Source of the DNA: Trichomonas tenax
Lineage: Eukaryota > Parabasalia > Trichomonadida > Trichomonadidae
DNA length: 10,423 bases
Assembly: GCA_023091735.1 (NCBI GenBank)
Contig: JALKBU010004896.1
Span: 1 to 10,423, forward strand
Reading direction: 5' to 3'
The notes beneath the pieces are model-generated. The model saw only the letters and a program-made list of their open reading frames with translations, was not told where the DNA came from and searched no databases. A program made the position numbers and the translations under genes. How positions within the stretch are numbered: the first letter of the stretch is position 1; every line of letters starts with the position of its first letter. Shown one piece after another: positions 7,352-10,423 of the stretch.

Positions 7352-8548
7352 ATGTTTTTTATCATATTTTTATCCTTTAGAAAGATCAGTGAAGGACAGA
7401 TAAGACTGATGAAACAACTTACAAGACAAGTACTCGTTGAAAAGGGACCTATTCCACCAAATAACGGGACGAATTTAGAAGAAAGTAAAAATGAAATTCA
7501 AAATCCTCAGAATAATATCGAAAATAAACAAAGTGACACTAAATCAGAGCTTTCTTATGCAAAACTTCCACGCAATTTAGCGGAAAATGAGCACATTATA
7601 AAATTGGAAAATGCAAATCAGCTTCCAAAAATCTTTACAGAGGTGAACAAAGCCGAAACTTCAACAGTAAAATCACAAAATAAAGAAGAAGATGATCATC
7701 AAGCAAATATATTAAATTCAAAATTATGTTCAACTCCAATGACGATGCCGATTGCAAAAGAAGCTTTTACAAAGAAATCTAATTCGGCCAAATCACAAAA
7801 AAGGAAAAAGATAAAAGAAAGAAAGAATGATAATTTACTCGATAAAAAAGTCAAATTAAACACAGAAGAGACCAATAAAACAGAGGAAAACATGATTGGA
7901 GAACCCGAGTGTTATAAAGAATGTCACAAATTCGCGCATTGCGAATTTCATCATTGCGTTTGCAATAAAGATTATTATGGCGATGGTTTCGTTTGTATTA
8001 ACATTATTCCGAACATTTCAGACGCATATCCAAAAACTGGAAGAAAAGGAACTCAAATGTATTTAACCTTAAGTCATTCAATTGATTTTAATACTCGTGG
8101 ATATATCAGCATTGGCGACGTTATTGTCAAAGCTAAAAGTGTTATAGGACGCATGGTTACTGTTACTGTCCCTAAGCTAGTGAAAGGAGAGCATAAGCTG
8201 TCTTTCTCTTTTGATGGCAGCAAATGGTCATCTGAAACAGTTTCTTTCGAGTATAGAAAGAGCAATTTGTCAAATATTGGAAAATTCTTGAGATTGCGCT
8301 TCTTTATCATTGCATTTGCGATTGCTTCAATTGTAATTGGAATCCTCGTAGCTGGATACAGATCTAACTATGTTGTATCTAAAATTGCCGAGAAACAAAA
8401 AGAAGAAACGAAGAAAATCGAAAAATTCTTCGAATACGATGTTTATAACATGGCGAGTGATATAGAGGATCTCGATGACGGCGGTTTAATATCCAAATAC
8501 CATGGTTTCTCATTGTTCAAGAAGAACTATCACTCAAAGTATAATTAG
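7352..8548 (+). CDS. EGF-like and IPT/TIG domain single-pass membrane protein
   Basis: The protein has 398 residues from the ATG at 7352, or 379 from the ATG at 7409. Residues 1-9 (MFFIIFLSF) are strongly hydrophobic and could be a very short signal peptide. Residues 20-186 are low-complexity, rich in Asn, Lys, Glu and Ser, with a dense basic patch at 141-168 (QKRKKIKERK). An EGF-like module spans 187-215: six cysteines (187, 191, 197, 202, 204, 215) with the closing CNKDYYGDGFVC pattern of the EGF_3 type. An IPT/TIG-like immunoglobulin fold follows at about 219-302 (YPKTGRKG, then VTVPKLVKGEH and a terminal FEY). A membrane helix lies at about 317-335, then a cytoplasmic-looking tail with a charged coil near 344-358 and an acidic cluster (DIEDLDD). 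I infer a surface or endomembrane protein with the EGF and IPT/TIG parts outside. AT-rich codon use suggests weaker expression than UBA1. Ligand unknown. Confidence 0.85.
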   Translation: MFFIIFLSFRKISEGQIRLMKQLTRQVLVEKGPIPPNNGTNLEESKNEIQNPQNNIENKQSDTKSELSYAKLPRNLAENEHIIKLENANQLPKIFTEVNKAETSTVKSQNKEEDDHQANILNSKLCSTPMTMPIAKEAFTKKSNSAKSQKRKKIKERKNDNLLDKKVKLNTEETNKTEENMIGEPECYKECHKFAHCEFHHCVCNKDYYGDGFVCINIIPNISDAYPKTGRKGTQMYLTLSHSIDFNTRGYISIGDVIVKAKSVIGRMVTVTVPKLVKGEHKLSFSFDGSKWSSETVSFEYRKSNLSNIGKFLRLRFFIIAFAIASIVIGILVAGYRSNYVVSKIAEKQKEETKKIEKFFEYDVYNMASDIEDLDDGGLISKYHGFSLFKKNYHSKYN

Positions 8549-8605
8549 TGTTTTGATGTTTGCGAAATTAAATTTTGTTATGAAATTGCTTTGAAAACTT
8601 CTTTT

Positions 8606-9617
8606 TTATTTTTCATATTCGGTAGCTTCTGGCGGTGCCAATAAAATGATTATTCCTAAAATCGCATATCCTATCAAAAACTCATTTGGAATAAAAAGAA
8701 ATGGCATTTAAATACTTTTTGTTTTATTGAAAATAATTCTTTTTGTTTCAAATGCAAAACATTATCGATGACAATGCGACAAACCTGACTGAAACATAAG
8801 AAGTCAAATAAGCAGCTTAAGAACTTTCTTTGTTTTGCATTAAGAACATAATATATAACGAAGCATTGATTTCAAATAACAATCGCTCAACACATGAAAA
8901 GTGTTGAAACTACGGTATCAAAATTAGGTGTCAAGATTGATATTAACGCGATATCTAATTTCAGAGGATATACACCATAAATCCCTACTACCAGCAATGC
9001 AAATGATAATAATAAATCACCATTAAAGCAGTGTTTAAATGAACAAAAAAGCTTTTGTTTGAATAATGATAATTCTTTTGCAAAGTTCAAAAAGAAACAA
9101 TATATTGAAATATTTTCAAGGAACCACATAACAATGAATAGACTTCTCGCAACAGTGTAATAGCTTTCGCGAAAAGCAATAATAAAGACATTCATTAATG
9201 AATCTATAGCAATAATAAAGCAGCGGATTGAATTTATTTCTTGAATTCTCTGAGCAACTCTAATAGAAATGTATCATTGTAATATCGCATTTGTCATATG
9301 CAATATTAAATCCGCACTTTACTATTGACTTTCTAATGCCATTAAAAACAATTTTTTTTTTCTCATCCATTTCTCAAGTAATAAGAAATGAGGGGTTTTC
9401 AATAATTTTCACGACTTTTATTTCAATTTTTTTGAAGTGATTTCACTAATTTACGAAACCGACATAGATTGCCTCCAATCATAAAATAATAAGGCTTTTT
9501 ACCAATAATATAGACTAGCAACGCATTATTTAGGGCCTGAATTATAATTTCATTTTTGCATTTCTCGTTTCGAAAAATTGACAACCCATCACATTTCAAA
9601 TATTTTCGACAAATATC
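8606..9617 (-). pseudogene. Decayed multi-pass membrane protein gene
   Basis: The minus strand carries consecutive coding-like runs in changing frames. Reading downward: 9617-9426 is open for 64 codons (includes KKPYYFMIGGNLCRF); 9373-9263 (includes KCGFNIAYDKCDITMIHFY); 9273-8890 is open for 128 codons, of which the part from the ATG at 9195 is a 102-residue hydrophobic frame with likely helices around SLFIVMWFLE and LLLSFALLVVGIYG; then 8909-8751 in another frame with one TAA at 8819 (AAYLTSYVSVRFVALSSI); and a last frame from 8707 ending LIGYAILGIIILLAPPEA and a TAA at 8608-8606 that forms TAAA. The overlaps of adjacent runs mark likely frameshifts near 9268, 8900 and 8705-8751. The mixed hydrophobic and charged composition is unlike spacer DNA here. 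I do not recognise the family. It may instead be fortuitous open frames, or sequencing indels in a real gene. It is convergent with the EGF-IPT/TIG gene, 57 bases away. Confidence 0.45.
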
Positions 9618-10423
9618 TTAATTATAGTATCCCATATGGACTCTTGTAACATTGTCAAAGTTTTGACCTTAAAAAATTGATAATTTCGATTTTGGATCTT
9701 CTCATTCTTTTAACTCAATATAGAATAATTATTTACTAAGATAGCATTTACATAAATTGTTGCATTAACGTAGTATTTCCATTGATATACATAAAAACAC
9801 TCAAAAAGAACTTATTAGCATTTTTGAATTTTATATCAACTCAATTGCTCTCATTAACTTTGTGTTCAAAACGCACTATAGCATGTTAAATTCAGCAAAA
9901 CAGAATCATAAGAATTGAATTTGACATAGATTAATTTACATGTCAGAAGATATTGTTAAAGCGTTTCCTGTTGTGTATAGAATCACATCGACTATCGCTA
10001 GTTTTGAAAATTCGATTATATTTTGTGATTTTTGGATAATTTCTACTTAGAAACAACATATCCGGGATGAGTTTAATCTGTATTTAAAGCTTGGGAAGTT
10101 GGGAAGGAAAAATTGCAAAAGGGCAATTAAATTTTTATACGCAAAGTCGGCGAAACTCGTTTTTTAACTCACTGGATTAACTTTTTGCTAAGTTATTGAA
10201 TCTCAATGTACAAAATCCTGTTGTGCATGATATATTAAAGAATTAGCTAACAAAGTCTATATTTCATTAAAATATTAGATATATCTTTCATCAAAAACAT
10301 TGATTTGCTATGATGTGCTTTACTCATTATAATATATTATATTCCCATTGTATAGCATTTTTATAACGTAAAATATGTTGTTGTCGATGATAAATAGGTA
10401 AATCTAATCACAAATATGTTTTT
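9618..10423. other. Right-edge region without an intact gene; possible continuation of the decayed minus-strand gene
   Basis: No intact gene is visible on either strand. The minus strand keeps showing medium-length open runs with plausible protein composition in different frames. One from 10080 reads QIKLIPDMLFLSRNYP and stays open for 45 codons. An overlapping frame includes EFSKLAIVDVILYTTGNA. Around 9840-9745 another run reads FKNANKFFLSVFMYINGN. They fit an upstream part of the same decayed gene, which would then extend past the window. The density of stops is high, so the evidence is weaker than downstream. The plus strand shows nothing of note. Confidence 0.3.

Noticed and set aside
7340..7380. 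Intron with 3' splice site at TTTAG before 7381
   Set aside because: No trichomonad-type 5' splice site or the extended branch-point/3' motif (ACTAAC...CACAG) is present, and the frame is open through the site.
7362..7411. Alternative start of the EGF-IPT/TIG protein at 7409
   Set aside because: The nearest initiator-like element would give a 45-nt leader, while the ATG at 7352 has one at the usual 12 nt and adds a hydrophobic start useful for membrane targeting. Kept only as a secondary possibility.
8887..9195. 102-residue minus-strand protein as an intact small gene
   Set aside because: The frame stays open upstream of its ATG to 9273, and coding-like sequence continues on both sides in other frames, so it looks like one piece of a broken larger gene. 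The TCATTA just before the ATG is half of the palindrome TTCATTAATGAA and leaves only a 4-nt leader.
1..10423. tRNA, rRNA, CRISPR arrays, bacterial-type operons or a complete mobile element
   Set aside because: No cloverleaf with a GGTTCGA-type arm, no regular spacer array, no transposase, integrase or reverse-transcriptase motif was seen on reading both strands.
8606..10423. Assignment of the decayed gene to trichomonad adenylyl cyclases
   Set aside because: Those are large multi-pass proteins common in the group, but they end in a cyclase catalytic domain, whereas this relic ends just after a hydrophobic helix. No cyclase motif is visible.

Overview
The window looks like nuclear DNA from a parabasalid protist (Trichomonas/Tritrichomonas type). 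The genes are intronless and lie in very AT-rich spacers. All are on the + strand, and TGA and TAA are ordinary stops, so the code is standard. Three features match trichomonad gene structure. Initiator-like TCA-Y-W elements lie 11-12 nt before the ATG of three genes. TAAA overlaps stop codons. Codon choice in the large housekeeping gene is strongly biased (ACA Thr, CCA Pro, C-ending codons), as in highly expressed trichomonad genes. The organism call is an inference; I cannot separate Trichomonas from Tritrichomonas by eye.

Layout from left to right. An AT-rich spacer with a cluster of short direct and inverted repeats (1-567). A small all-ankyrin-repeat protein (582-1064). A 1.4 kb gene-free stretch with possible coding relics (1065-2502). 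A casein-kinase-1-like pseudokinase (2503-3639). A 0.6 kb spacer holding a tandem promoter-type repeat cluster (3640-4245). A complete ubiquitin-activating enzyme E1, UBA1 (4246-7230). A short spacer, then an EGF-IPT/TIG-transmembrane protein (7352-8548). Finally, a 1.9 kb region with no intact gene. On the minus strand this last region carries long coding-like runs that switch frame and are broken by stops. I read it as a decaying multi-pass membrane protein gene that ends at 8606 and runs toward, and possibly past, the right edge.

The genes do not form an operon or pathway. UBA1 drives ubiquitin conjugation in cytosol and nucleus. The pseudokinase and ankyrin protein belong to families greatly expanded in trichomonads and are probably binding or regulatory proteins. 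The EGF-IPT/TIG protein is a candidate cell-surface or endomembrane protein. I found no tRNA, rRNA, CRISPR array or intact mobile element. I saw no convincing new multi-gene system. The best leads are the decayed minus-strand gene, the pseudokinase with its catalytic loop replaced, and the odd topology of the EGF-IPT/TIG protein.
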